NCBI RefSeq assembly: GCF_001953985.1
Contig: NZ_MBEI01000051.1
Span: 186,001 to 250,000 of the forward strand
DNA length: 64,000 bases
Source of the DNA: Mycobacterium colombiense
Lineage (GTDB): Bacteria; Actinomycetota; Actinomycetes; Mycobacteriales; Mycobacteriaceae
Reading direction: 5' to 3'
Position 1 is the first letter of the stretch, and the number at the start of each line of letters is the position of its first letter. The position numbers and the translations under genes are program-made. Of this stretch, positions 10,888 through 19,762 are shown piece after piece. The notes beneath the pieces were generated by a model. The model saw only the letters and a list, made by a program, of their open reading frames with translations. It was not told the DNA's origin and did no database searches.

Positions 10888-12372
10888 ATGAGTCACGTGA
10901 CAGCCCCGACGGACAGCGCTCCCGCGCAGTTCCTGGCAAGTAGCCACACCTCGCTGATGCATGGCTGGGTGCCGGCGACGATCCAGGTGCTCGCCGCGGT
11001 GGTGCTGGTGCTGGCCGTCGGCTGGCGGTCGCGCCGCTGGCGCACGGTGTGGATGCCGGCGGCCGCGCTGGCCGGCGGGGTCGCCGCCTACCTGACGCAC
11101 TGGTACATCGTCGACCGCGGGCTCTCCGACGACCCCGCCCCGGCGGCCCTGTGGCTCTGGGTCGCGCTGACGGGCACGGCGGCTGCGGTGCTGGCGCTGG
11201 GCTGGCGCACCGCGCGCCGCTGGCGGCGCGGCGCCGCGGTGCTGGCCGTGCCCCTGTGCCTGCTCAGCACCGCGCTGATGCTCAACGTCTGGGTGGGCTA
11301 CTTCCCCACCGTGCAGTCGGCGTGGAGCCAGCTGACGTCGGGCCCGCTGCCCGACCAAACCGATCGGGCCACCGTTACCGCGATGGCCGCCAACCGAATC
11401 CGGCCACCGCACGGCACGGTGGTGCCGGTGGCGATCCCCTCGGACGGGTCGCACTTCAAACACCGCGGCGAGCTGGTCTACCTGCCGCCCGAATGGTTCG
11501 CGACCACCCCACCTCCGCAGCTGCCGACCGTGATGATGATCGGCGGGCAGTTCAACACACCGGCGGACTGGACACGTGCGGGCAACGCGGTCAAGACGAT
11601 CGACGACTTCGCCGCCGCGCACGACGGCAAGGCGCCGGTGCTGGTGTTCGTGGATTCCGGCGGCGCATTCAACAACGACACCGAATGCGTCAACGGGGTC
11701 CGGGGCAACGCGGCCGACCACCTGACCAAAGATGTTGTGCCGTTCATGATTTCGAGTTTCGGGGTCAGCCCGCACCGGGCAAACTGGGGCGTCGCGGGTT
11801 GGTCCATGGGCGGGACCTGCGCCGTGGACCTGACCGTGATGCACCCCGACATGTTCAGCGCGTTCGTCGACGTCGCCGGCGATTTCTTTCCGAACGCCGG
11901 GAACAAGGCCCAATCCATCGCGAGACTGTTCGGCGGAAACGCCGACGCCTGGGCGGCTTTCGATCCGACCACGGTGATCAACCGGCACGGCCCTTACCGC
12001 GACGTGGCCGGCTGGTTTGCGATCTCGTCCGACGGCCCGCCCACCGCGCGCCGCGACCTCCAGCTGAGCGACAGCGGTGCCATCCGCCTCGCCGGACGCG
12101 ACGCGGCCGCCAATCCGGGCAATCAGACCGCCGCCGCCTATTCGCTGTGTGCGCTCGGCCGCTCCGAGGGAATCGACTGCGCGGTGGTGCCGCAGCCCGG
12201 CAAGCACGACTGGCCATTCGCGGACCGAGTGTTCGCGGCGTCGCTGCCCTGGCTCGCGGGGGCGCTGGGCACCCCGGGAATTCCGCGGCCGCCGCTGCCG
12301 GCCGCGTCTGCGCCCGCCGTGGGCGCCCCGGTGGTCGTCCCGGCCCAGCGTTCCAACACCGCCAAGCGATAG
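10888..12372 (+). CDS. Membrane-anchored alpha/beta hydrolase (Rv1639c type)
   Basis: Protein of 494 aa. Four N-terminal membrane helices (about 20-40, 50-70, 85-105 and 115-140) are followed by an esterase-D/mycolyltransferase-like alpha/beta hydrolase domain (~175-470). The nucleophile elbow is G-W-S-M-G-G. The likely catalytic histidine is in QPGKHDWPFADRVF near the C-terminus, and an acid lies in between. The catalytic part should face the periplasm, and the substrate is unknown. It starts 76 bases after lysX and is 5 bases from the next gene, so lysX and this pair may form one unit. Rv1639c counterpart. Confidence 0.8.
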   Translation: MSHVTAPTDSAPAQFLASSHTSLMHGWVPATIQVLAAVVLVLAVGWRSRRWRTVWMPAAALAGGVAAYLTHWYIVDRGLSDDPAPAALWLWVALTGTAAAVLALGWRTARRWRRGAAVLAVPLCLLSTALMLNVWVGYFPTVQSAWSQLTSGPLPDQTDRATVTAMAANRIRPPHGTVVPVAIPSDGSHFKHRGELVYLPPEWFATTPPPQLPTVMMIGGQFNTPADWTRAGNAVKTIDDFAAAHDGKAPVLVFVDSGGAFNNDTECVNGVRGNAADHLTKDVVPFMISSFGVSPHRANWGVAGWSMGGTCAVDLTVMHPDMFSAFVDVAGDFFPNAGNKAQSIARLFGGNADAWAAFDPTTVINRHGPYRDVAGWFAISSDGPPTARRDLQLSDSGAIRLAGRDAAANPGNQTAAAYSLCALGRSEGIDCAVVPQPGKHDWPFADRVFAASLPWLAGALGTPGIPRPPLPAASAPAVGAPVVVPAQRSNTAKR

Positions 12373-12377
12373 CGCCC

Positions 12378-12797
12378 GTGTCGTCCGTCGCGCGGATTCG
12401 GCGCGCCGTCTTCGCGCGGCACTGCCATCCGCTCAGCGCCTGGACCCGGTGGGCCAGCACGCCGCTGGTCCTGGTCCCGGTCTGGACGCGGCGGCGGGCC
12501 CACGCGGTGTGGATTGCGTTGTGGCTGGCCGTGAATCCCGTGGTCTTCGGCAAGCCGGCGCATCACCGCGCATGGTCGACGCGGGCGATGCTGGGCGAAG
12601 AGCTGTGGATCAGCCGTCGGCCCGGCGATGCGGCGATGTTGGTGAGCGCGGCGACGTCGGCTGCCGCGTTCGTGGCGGTGGTCGCCGCGCGCAGGCATCG
12701 GCTGCGCCCGGCGCTGATCGCCGTCGTGGTGCAGATGGCACTGACGCTTGTGTACTGGCAACAGATGGTCCGGTATTTCGAGCGTCGAACGCGCTAA
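12378..12797 (+). CDS. Small membrane protein, DUF6653-like
   Basis: Protein of 139 aa starting at a GTG only 5 bases after the upstream hydrolase stop, so co-translated with it. It has an amphipathic N-terminus, then membrane helices around VLVPVWTRRRAHAVWIALWL, VSAATSAAAFVAVVAA and ALIAVVVQMALTLVYW. The pattern NPVVF...RAMLGEELWISRR resembles the DUF6653 family. Function unknown. Recognition is by pattern only. Confidence 0.65.
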   Translation: MSSVARIRRAVFARHCHPLSAWTRWASTPLVLVPVWTRRRAHAVWIALWLAVNPVVFGKPAHHRAWSTRAMLGEELWISRRPGDAAMLVSAATSAAAFVAVVAARRHRLRPALIAVVVQMALTLVYWQQMVRYFERRTR

Positions 12798-12828
12798 ACG
12801 CCGGAATCGATACCAATGTACGGTAATC

Positions 12829-12864
12829 CGATATCTGCGTATCGCGACGCGGCGCGGGTATATT
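12829..12864 (+). promoter_or_regulatory. Promoter and operator candidate for the TetR gene
   Basis: TATATT at 12859-12864 is a strong -10 box, with the GTG start 8 bases downstream, so the mRNA is probably leaderless. An inverted repeat CGATATCTGCGTATCG (12829-12844, 5-bp arms CGATA/TATCG) covers the -35 area. That position suits TetR autorepression. Confidence 0.45.
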
Positions 12865-12872
12865 GTCCGGCC

Positions 12873-13520
12873 GTGGGATCCACCCGGCTGTTTCCGTATG
12901 ACCCGCCCCCGCCGGCAGAGCCTCCCCCCAAGGAGCGAATTCGCGACGCCGCGCTGAGCTGCTTCGCTGTTCGCGGCATCGCCGCCACGACCCTGCGCGC
13001 GATCGCGGAGAGCGCGGAGGTTTCGATTGGGCTGGTGCAGCACCACTTTCGTACTAAGGCCGCGCTGACCGCCGCGGTCGATCAGTACGTCCTGCAGGTG
13101 GTAAGCGAGGCTTTGGAACCCACAACGTTGCCCGACCCCCCGTCCGACGGGCTCAACGCGGCCGGGCGCCGACTGACAGCACTTATGCTCGAACGACCCG
13201 ACGTGATGACCTATATCGGTCGCGCGCTCGTCGAAGGCGGCGCGTTGGGTTCGGTCATCTTCACCGGGCTCTTGGGAATCAGCACGGCCCAGCGCGACGA
13301 GTTCGCCCGACGGAACAACATACACCCCGACCTCGACCCCGATTGGGCTGCGCTCAACCCGCTGATCCTGCGTGTCGGCGCGATCATTCTGCATCCGTAC
13401 ATCGAGCTATACCTGCAGGAATCTTTCTTTACCGAGCCGCAATTGCGCCGCTGGGATGCAGCCGTCACCAATCTCATACGGCATGGGCAATTCCTCGACG
13501 AAGGAACACCTCGGCGTTGA
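12873..13520 (+). CDS. TetR-family transcriptional regulator (Rv1353c type)
   Basis: DNA-binding regulator of 215 aa. The N-terminal TetR domain has its helix-turn-helix in TTLRAIAESAEVSIGLVQHH followed by FRTKAALTAAV. The C-terminal ligand domain (about 90-205) is not specific enough to name a ligand. An ATG at 12816 would add 19 residues, but the -10 box TATATT lies inside that extension, so the GTG at 12873 is preferred. It sits 67 bases before the MoeY-like gene and upstream of the GGDEF-EAL gene. In M. tuberculosis Rv1353c, Rv1354c and Rv1355c are also neighbours, so the trio probably works together. Confidence 0.85.
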   Translation: MGSTRLFPYDPPPPAEPPPKERIRDAALSCFAVRGIAATTLRAIAESAEVSIGLVQHHFRTKAALTAAVDQYVLQVVSEALEPTTLPDPPSDGLNAAGRRLTALMLERPDVMTYIGRALVEGGALGSVIFTGLLGISTAQRDEFARRNNIHPDLDPDWAALNPLILRVGAIILHPYIELYLQESFFTEPQLRRWDAAVTNLIRHGQFLDEGTPRR

Positions 13521-13587
13521 TCTTGCGCTACGCAAACCGGCTCAAACCAGGTCCGGCTTGCCGCCCAGGTGCTATACACATAGCACC

Positions 13588-15714
13588 ATGGATGAGCCCG
13601 GCGAAATTGCCTACACCGCGCAGCTTCTCGACGCTACGGTGGCACAGGGCGAGTTGGCGTTGCAGCGACTACACGCCGATCCCAGCGTGGAGTTCATCGA
13701 CCGGCTCGATGCACAGACAGCCAACCTGCGTAGCCTTCGGCCCACCCCGCATCCTGAGCTTCTGACAGAGCCCGGCCGCTGGGCCTACTACCCGTGGCGG
13801 CGCGCGGTTGTGGCGGTGCTGGGCCCGCGCGGATATCGCGCCGTACGCCTGGACCGCAATCGCAATAACATCACCCCGGCGGAACAGGACCGGCTGGGCG
13901 CACTGCGCATCGGCGTCGCCGGTCTCAGCGTCGGCCACGTCATCGCGCACACCCTGGCGGCCCAGGGATTGTGTGGCCGCCTTCGGCTGGCTGACTTCGA
14001 TCATCTCGAGCTATCGAACCTGAATCGGGTGCCTGCCACCGTGTTCGACCTTGGCGTCAATAAAGCTTGTGTGGCGGCGCGCAGGATCGCCGAGCTCGAC
14101 CCGTACCTGCCAGTGGAGGTGTTTGACGCCGGACTGACCTTCGATACCGTCGACGCATTTTTGGACGGGCTCGACATCGTCATCGAAGAATGCGATTCGC
14201 TGGACATGAAGGCGGTCTTGCGGGAAGGCGCCCGCGCCCGCCGCATTCCGGTGTTGATGGCGACTAGTGATCGCGGCCTGATCGATGTGGAACGTTTCGA
14301 TCAACAGCCTCAGCGACCGATTCTGCATGGTCTGCTCGGCGACCTCGACATCGGATTGTTGCCCGGCATGAGCAGCCGCGAGAAGGTCCCCCACATCTTG
14401 CGTCACCTTGAGGCCGAACGCCTTTCACCCCGGACGGCTGCCTCCCTGTTAGAGATCGACCGCACGGTGTCGACCTGGCCGCAGGTGGCCTCGGATGTCG
14501 TGCTGGGGGCGTCGGCGTTGGCCGAGGGCGTGCGCAGAATCGGGCTCGGCGAGGAGCTTCGCTCGGGCCGTACTCGCATCGATATCGGCTGGGCGCTCGA
14601 CCAACTCGATGACCCCGATATGGCCAGCCACCACCCCACGCCGGTAGACCATCCCGAGCCACCGGAACTGCCCGGGATCGCCGGAATCATCGCTGCCGCG
14701 GCGATCCGCGCGCCTTCCGGGGGAAATGTGCAGCCCTGGTATGTCCAAGCCGGAGCTACCGAGATCACCATCGATGTTGCCGCCCAACACACGTCGACAA
14801 TGGACGTCGGATTCCGGGGCAGCGCTGTCGCAGTGGGGGCTGCCCTCTTGAACGCCAGGATCGCCGCCGCGGCTCACCACGTCCTGGGCCCCGTCAGCCT
14901 CACCGAAAATGGCAACGGATCGCCGCTGCGCGCCACCCTGAAATTGAGCGACGGCACCGACCCCGACCTTGCCGATCTCTATCGACCGATGCTCGAGCGC
15001 GAAACCAACCGCCACCACGGCAGCCCCCGGCCGATCGGCGCCACCACCATCGAGGCGTTGCGCGCCGCGGCGAAACGGGAAGGCGCGCAGCTACACCTCA
15101 TCACCGACAGAGACGACATCGCGCATGCGGCAACAATTCTTGCCGCGTCCGACCGCGCCCGCTACCTGACGCCGCAGCTGCACAAGGAGATGGTCTCCGA
15201 GCTGCGCTGGCCCGGTGACGCCGACCCCGACACCGGCATCGACGTGCGCAGTCTGGAACTCGACACCGGAGATCTGGCGATGCTCGATATCCTGCGCCGC
15301 ACCGACGTCATGACCCATCTGGCCCAATGGAACGCCGGCAGCGCTCTCGGTGAAGACGCCCGGGACCGGATATTAGCCAGTTCTGCGCTGGCCGCGATCT
15401 CCGTACCAGGAGAGGACCTTCGCGACTACGCGATGGGAGGAGCGGCCGTTGAATTGATCTGGATCATTGCGCAGCAGCAAGGGCTTTCCGTGCAGCCGGT
15501 CTCCCCGGTCTTCCTGTACGCCCACAACGAAACTGAATTCGGCGAGTTGTCAACCCAATTCGCGAATGAGCTAACGCAATTGCAGCGCGACTTCCGGGGT
15601 TTGGCAGGCATACCTTCCGAACATTCCGCGGTACTGGTACTCCGGTTCACTGCCGGTCCACCGGCATCGGTACCAAGCCGCCGCGATTTTGACCGCGGAC
15701 GGGTGCTTCGTTGA
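13588..15714 (+). CDS. moeY: E1-like (ThiF) / nitroreductase fusion protein, Rv1355c (MoeY) type
   Basis: Fusion of 708 aa. Residues ~95-330 form a Rossmann E1/ThiF/MoeB-like domain (LRIGVAGLSVGHVIAHTLAA, then RLADFDHLELSNLNR, with the typical acidic and Asn/Arg residues that bind ATP). The canonical GxGGxG is GLSVGH here, and no CxxC zinc pairs or obvious catalytic cysteine were seen, so ubiquitin-like activation may not occur. Residues ~365-690 form an FMN nitroreductase-like domain (AAIRAPSGGNVQPWYV). The ATG lies just after a TATACA box, suggesting a leaderless mRNA. The molybdopterin role in the Rv1355c name is unproven. In the Rv1353c-1355c set. Confidence 0.8.
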   Translation: MDEPGEIAYTAQLLDATVAQGELALQRLHADPSVEFIDRLDAQTANLRSLRPTPHPELLTEPGRWAYYPWRRAVVAVLGPRGYRAVRLDRNRNNITPAEQDRLGALRIGVAGLSVGHVIAHTLAAQGLCGRLRLADFDHLELSNLNRVPATVFDLGVNKACVAARRIAELDPYLPVEVFDAGLTFDTVDAFLDGLDIVIEECDSLDMKAVLREGARARRIPVLMATSDRGLIDVERFDQQPQRPILHGLLGDLDIGLLPGMSSREKVPHILRHLEAERLSPRTAASLLEIDRTVSTWPQVASDVVLGASALAEGVRRIGLGEELRSGRTRIDIGWALDQLDDPDMASHHPTPVDHPEPPELPGIAGIIAAAAIRAPSGGNVQPWYVQAGATEITIDVAAQHTSTMDVGFRGSAVAVGAALLNARIAAAAHHVLGPVSLTENGNGSPLRATLKLSDGTDPDLADLYRPMLERETNRHHGSPRPIGATTIEALRAAAKREGAQLHLITDRDDIAHAATILAASDRARYLTPQLHKEMVSELRWPGDADPDTGIDVRSLELDTGDLAMLDILRRTDVMTHLAQWNAGSALGEDARDRILASSALAAISVPGEDLRDYAMGGAAVELIWIIAQQQGLSVQPVSPVFLYAHNETEFGELSTQFANELTQLQRDFRGLAGIPSEHSAVLVLRFTAGPPASVPSRRDFDRGRVLR

Positions 15715-15826
15715 GCGATCCCCTGCTGATCCACCACTTATGGATTCCGAGTCTGTTTGGCGCGCATGCCCATGACCCAGTACGCAATGTCGGCGCGGCC
15801 CACGAGTTGAGGCTACGGTAAGGGCG

Positions 15827-17677
15827 ATGTCGGGCACGCTAGATTATTTGGTCACCGCTGCCGCCGCAGAGTTGATGGCGGCCACCGCGGCTGACTCTGC
15901 CGCGATGAGTCAACGAGTGCTCGGCGACTTGGTCCGCGAATTGGCTGTGGACTTCAGTTTCCTGCGCCACAACGATCACACGATCCACGCCACGGTGCTC
16001 GTCGCCGAGTGGCCGCCACGCAACGCCGACCCCGACCCGATCGGCGTCATCTATTTCTCCGACGCCGACTCCGTCTTCGCCCAGGCCGAGCACCTCAAGG
16101 TGCCGCAAGTTGTGCGTCCCGCGCCGGCGAATGCCGACTATCAACGCAATATCGACGAGGGCACCGGGTGGGGCACCGTATCCCTGGCCGCCGTGCCGCT
16201 GCTGTCTGGCGATGTAACGACCGGCACGCTGGCCTTCGGCAAGGTCGGAGACCGCGAATGGTTGCCCGAAGAGCTCAACGCGCTGCAGGCGATCGCCGCG
16301 CTCTTCGCCCAATTGCAGGCCCGGGTCGTCGCCGAAGAGCAGATCCACTACCTCGCTGAACATGACGAACTCACCGGGTTGCTGAACCGCAGGGCGCTCA
16401 TCGCCTACCTCGACAAGCGGCTGGCCGAGGGACAGCCGGGTCCGGTCTCGGTGGTGTTCGTCTCGCTCGACCGCTTCAAAGTCATCAATGACCGCCTCGG
16501 CCAAGACGCCGGCGACCGGTTCATCGTGGCCTTCGCCGCGCTGCTGCGCGAGGCCGTCGATGCCGTCCCCACCGTCATAGCGCGTTTCGGCGGTGACGAG
16601 TTTGTCGTCGTGCCGACCGGGCCCATGGACGTCGAGGCTGCCGAAGCATTCGCCCGGTCGCTGCACAACAAGGTTCACGGACAAGTCTCAATCGACGGTG
16701 AGATGCTCAGTCGTACCGTCAGTATCGGCGTCGCAGCCGGCCTACCCGGAAACGAGAGCACGTCGGACCTACTGCGTCGAGTCGACCAGGCCACCCGGTC
16801 AGCTAAGGGTTCCGGCGGCAACAAACTCGCAACCTTCAGTCCGGAGATGTCTACGACAGACATGATCCGCAACGACATCGAACTGCATCTGGAAGGAACG
16901 ATCGATAGCGGCATCGGGACCTTAGTGCTGCACTACCTGCCGGAGTTCGACATGAACACCGGCGCCATCCTGGGTACCGAGGCGCTAATCCGTTGGCAAC
17001 ATCCGACTCTGGGGTTATTGATGCCCGATTCGTTCATTCAGGTCGTGGAATCGATCAACCTCGGCGCCAAACTCGGCCGTCTCGTAATGCGTTCCGCGTG
17101 TGCACAGTTCGGGCTCTGGCAATCACGCGGCGTCGGACAAGGCACGGTGCTCCGTGTCAACGTGTCGCCGGTGCAGCTCGTCACAGATGGCATTGTCGGC
17201 GCGGTCGCAGCCACCCTCGACGAGTTTAGTCTCGATCCCAGCACCGTATGTCTGGAGATCACCGAAAGTGTTGTGGTTCAAGATATCGACGCCACACGCA
17301 AAACATTGTTCGGATTGAAGGATATCGGCGTACAGATCGCCATCGACGACTTCGGCACCGGTTACAGTGTGCTGACCTATCTGAAATCTCTGCCCGTTGA
17401 CGCACTCAAGATCGACAAAGGGTTTGTCCGCAGTCTCGATACCGACGCCGGTGACCTGGCGATCGTGCGCTCGACGATGGCACTGGCCGAGGCCTTCGGG
17501 CTCGAGGTCGTCGCCGAAGGGGTCGAAACCGTGGCCGCAGCCAAGACGCTACTCAGCCTCGGTTGCCATCGCGCACAAGGCTTTCTGCTGTCCCGCCCGC
17601 TGGACAACTCGGCGATGGAGTCGCTCTTGACCAAACGCGTCGTCCCGATTGACTTCTCCGACACGGGCCCTTCTTAA
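15827..17677 (+). CDS. GAF-GGDEF-EAL cyclic-di-GMP turnover protein (Rv1354c / DcpA type)
   Basis: Bifunctional c-di-GMP enzyme of 616 aa. A GAF-like sensor spans ~25-170. The GGDEF domain (~180-345) keeps an intact active site in ARFGGDEFVVV. The EAL domain (~360-605) has LGTEALIRWQHP, EITESVV, IDDFGTGYS and EGVET, all expected of an active phosphodiesterase. Both diguanylate cyclase and phosphodiesterase activity are therefore plausible, as reported for the mycobacterial DcpA/Rv1354c family. The ATG is 7 bases after a TACGGT -10 box (15814-15819), so the mRNA is probably leaderless. Its stop overlaps the stop of the convergent methyltransferase by 3-4 bases. Confidence 0.93.
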   Translation: MSGTLDYLVTAAAAELMAATAADSAAMSQRVLGDLVRELAVDFSFLRHNDHTIHATVLVAEWPPRNADPDPIGVIYFSDADSVFAQAEHLKVPQVVRPAPANADYQRNIDEGTGWGTVSLAAVPLLSGDVTTGTLAFGKVGDREWLPEELNALQAIAALFAQLQARVVAEEQIHYLAEHDELTGLLNRRALIAYLDKRLAEGQPGPVSVVFVSLDRFKVINDRLGQDAGDRFIVAFAALLREAVDAVPTVIARFGGDEFVVVPTGPMDVEAAEAFARSLHNKVHGQVSIDGEMLSRTVSIGVAAGLPGNESTSDLLRRVDQATRSAKGSGGNKLATFSPEMSTTDMIRNDIELHLEGTIDSGIGTLVLHYLPEFDMNTGAILGTEALIRWQHPTLGLLMPDSFIQVVESINLGAKLGRLVMRSACAQFGLWQSRGVGQGTVLRVNVSPVQLVTDGIVGAVAATLDEFSLDPSTVCLEITESVVVQDIDATRKTLFGLKDIGVQIAIDDFGTGYSVLTYLKSLPVDALKIDKGFVRSLDTDAGDLAIVRSTMALAEAFGLEVVAEGVETVAAAKTLLSLGCHRAQGFLLSRPLDNSAMESLLTKRVVPIDFSDTGPS

Positions 17678-18285
17678 GGGTGGCGTTGAAGCAGGTAGTA
17701 ATACGTTGCGGTCTTGTCGTCGAGTTCCCTCTCGTTGCCGGTGGACAGCAGCCTCCAGCCGGGAGCGAATCGTCGTTCGATCTCGGCGTGATCAATGCCC
17801 GGCACCCCCAACCGGCCACCGGGAGGGAACGCGACAATGAATAGCCGCGCATCGGGCGCGGCCACGGCGCTGATCTCCCGGACGTAGGCCTCACGATCGG
17901 CGCCACTCATGTTGTGGATGCACCCGTTATCGACGATCAAGTCAAAGCCCGTGCCGATTCCGGACTGACTCAACTGGGTGACGTCAGCACGGACGAAATC
18001 GACCGGAACCTTGGCGGCGCCGGCCTTGGCCCGCGCCTTGTCGAGCGGCTTTGCGACGTAGTCAACCCCGGTGACCTTCCAGCCCTGCTGAGCAAGGTAG
18101 ATGGCGCAATCCCCGGTGCCGCATCCCACGTCGAGAGCCGACCCCTCGGGCAGCCCGGGGGTCTCCGCGTTTCCCTCGACCAGATCCCGCAGACCCTGCC
18201 CGATCGGATGGCCCTCCCACGGCGTGAAGCCAACCCGATAGAAGAACCGAAATCGCATGTGTCGAGAAGCCATAGCCGCAATCAT
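17674..18285 (-). CDS. SAM-dependent class I methyltransferase
   Basis: Methyltransferase of 203 aa. SAM-binding motif I is DVGCGTGDCAIYLAQQG, with the acidic motif II in VTGVDYVAKPLDKAR and post-motifs VRADVTQL and DLIVDNGCIHNM. It looks like a small-molecule methyltransferase (thiopurine/tellurite type fold), with no substrate-specific clue. The ATG at 18285 has no good Shine-Dalgarno; ATG 18273 is an alternative. It is last in a minus-strand run after the P450 (77-base gap) and the LuxI-like gene, suggesting a tailoring operon. Its stop overlaps that of the GGDEF-EAL gene. Confidence 0.82.
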   Translation of the reverse strand: MIAAMASRHMRFRFFYRVGFTPWEGHPIGQGLRDLVEGNAETPGLPEGSALDVGCGTGDCAIYLAQQGWKVTGVDYVAKPLDKARAKAGAAKVPVDFVRADVTQLSQSGIGTGFDLIVDNGCIHNMSGADREAYVREISAVAAPDARLFIVAFPPGGRLGVPGIDHAEIERRFAPGWRLLSTGNERELDDKTATYYYLLQRHP

Positions 18286-18362
18286 GACATTCGCGACAAC
18301 TCGCCGGTCCCCACCCCCGGCCGGCAGGTGCGCACTGCGTCAGGACTTAGGCAGCGGAACGG

Positions 18363-19733
18363 TCACTCACGCAGTCGTATCTTGGCCCTGATCGGAGCTG
18401 CCGCGACCATTGTGAAGGGCACGGCCAGCGGGAATTCTTCGGAAAGAGACTCGATTTCGACTCGGCGCACGATGGTCGCCAACGCGAGGGTGGCTTCCAG
18501 CATCGCGAAGTGGTCCCCGATACACGAGCGCGGCCCGCCCCCGAACGGAACATACTGCCAACGGTCGCGACCGTCAGCGCGCTCGGGACTGAACCGGTCG
18601 GGATCGAACCGCAGCGTATCGTCCCACAGGCCCGGGTCGGTTTGTACCGCCATCCTTCCGAACGCCAGCATGGTGCCGGCTTTGACGCGGTAGCCGGCGA
18701 CTTCCACATCGCGCGTCGCCATTCGGGTTCCGGTCGGGCCCGGTGGGCACAGCCGCAGCGCCTCCTGAAGTACCCGGACGGTAAAGCCCAGCCGCGCAAC
18801 GTCGTCGGGAGTGAGTTGGCGGTTTGGCAGGCCGGCGGCTTCGGCCGCGACGCGCTGCTGCAAGTCCGGGTGGCGACCCAGCGCCCACAGCGCGTAGGTC
18901 AGAGTCGTCGCCGTGGTGTCGTGGCCGGCGAACAGAAAAATGATCATTTCGTCGCGGATCTCGTTATCCGACAACGACTGCCCGGTCTCGGGGTCGGTGG
19001 CGGCGATCAGCGCGTGTACCAGCGGAGCCTCCCTCCCGGGGTCGGCACGACACGCTTGCAAAATCTCTTCGGCCAGCTCGCGAATCGCCGCGGCCGCAGC
19101 GCGGGCACGCCGACGCGCCGGTGTGGGCATCCACTCTGGTGCACGCAGCGGCCGCAGCGCGCGCCGTACCGCGTAACTCGTCGCCACGCGCAGCGGCTCG
19201 GCGATCGCGTCGGAGCGCTCATCGAGATCCAAACCCAATACCGAGCGACCCAATGCCCGCAGCGTCAGCGTGCGGCATTGCGCGTCCAGATCGATCTCGG
19301 CGCCGTCGCGCCATTGGGCACACACGATCTGAGCGGCCTCGGCCATGTGCCCACCGAACTGGCGGACACGCTGGCGGGTGAACACCGGTTGCAGGGTGCG
19401 TCGGCGCGGCAACCACTCCGAGTGGGGCAAGACGAACAGGTTTGCGCCAAGCAGCCGACGAAGCTCGGTGGCCACCGTGCTCGTCTTGTCGACCGAACCG
19501 TCTCTCACACTGACGATGTCGCGGATGCCTTGTGGTGATGTCGCCAAAACGATAGGCGGGATCAGCCACTTCGGGCCCAAGGTAACCCGGGTGACAGGAC
19601 CACCGGCATCGCGGAGTTTGTTGGTGCCGGTATGAAATTCCTTGATGGCCTTCAGTCGTTCCCGATACGGAAGCGGGTTTTTCGGGGCCAGGGGCAACGC
19701 CGCAACGTCGCGCACGGGCTCAGCGATGGACAC
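18363..19733 (-). CDS. Cytochrome P450
   Basis: P450 mono-oxygenase of 456 aa with all landmarks: I-helix oxygen-activation motif AGHDTT (269-274), the K-helix ExxR (E324-A-L-R327), and the haem loop FGGGPRSCIG with Cys404 as ligand. Soluble-type bacterial P450 with no membrane anchor; it needs an external ferredoxin and reductase, which are not encoded nearby. The CYP family cannot be assigned by eye. It is 29 bases downstream of the LuxI-like gene on the same strand, so most likely one operon, followed by the methyltransferase. Confidence 0.93.
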   Translation of the reverse strand: MSIAEPVRDVAALPLAPKNPLPYRERLKAIKEFHTGTNKLRDAGGPVTRVTLGPKWLIPPIVLATSPQGIRDIVSVRDGSVDKTSTVATELRRLLGANLFVLPHSEWLPRRRTLQPVFTRQRVRQFGGHMAEAAQIVCAQWRDGAEIDLDAQCRTLTLRALGRSVLGLDLDERSDAIAEPLRVATSYAVRRALRPLRAPEWMPTPARRRARAAAAAIRELAEEILQACRADPGREAPLVHALIAATDPETGQSLSDNEIRDEMIIFLFAGHDTTATTLTYALWALGRHPDLQQRVAAEAAGLPNRQLTPDDVARLGFTVRVLQEALRLCPPGPTGTRMATRDVEVAGYRVKAGTMLAFGRMAVQTDPGLWDDTLRFDPDRFSPERADGRDRWQYVPFGGGPRSCIGDHFAMLEATLALATIVRRVEIESLSEEFPLAVPFTMVAAAPIRAKIRLRE

Positions 19734-19762
19734 GAGTCGACCCTAGAGCACTTTGATTTCTG

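Noticed and set aside
12816..12872. ATG start adding 19 residues to the TetR regulator
   Set aside because: The extension contains the -10 box and an inverted repeat, and no TetR protein has such an N-terminus.
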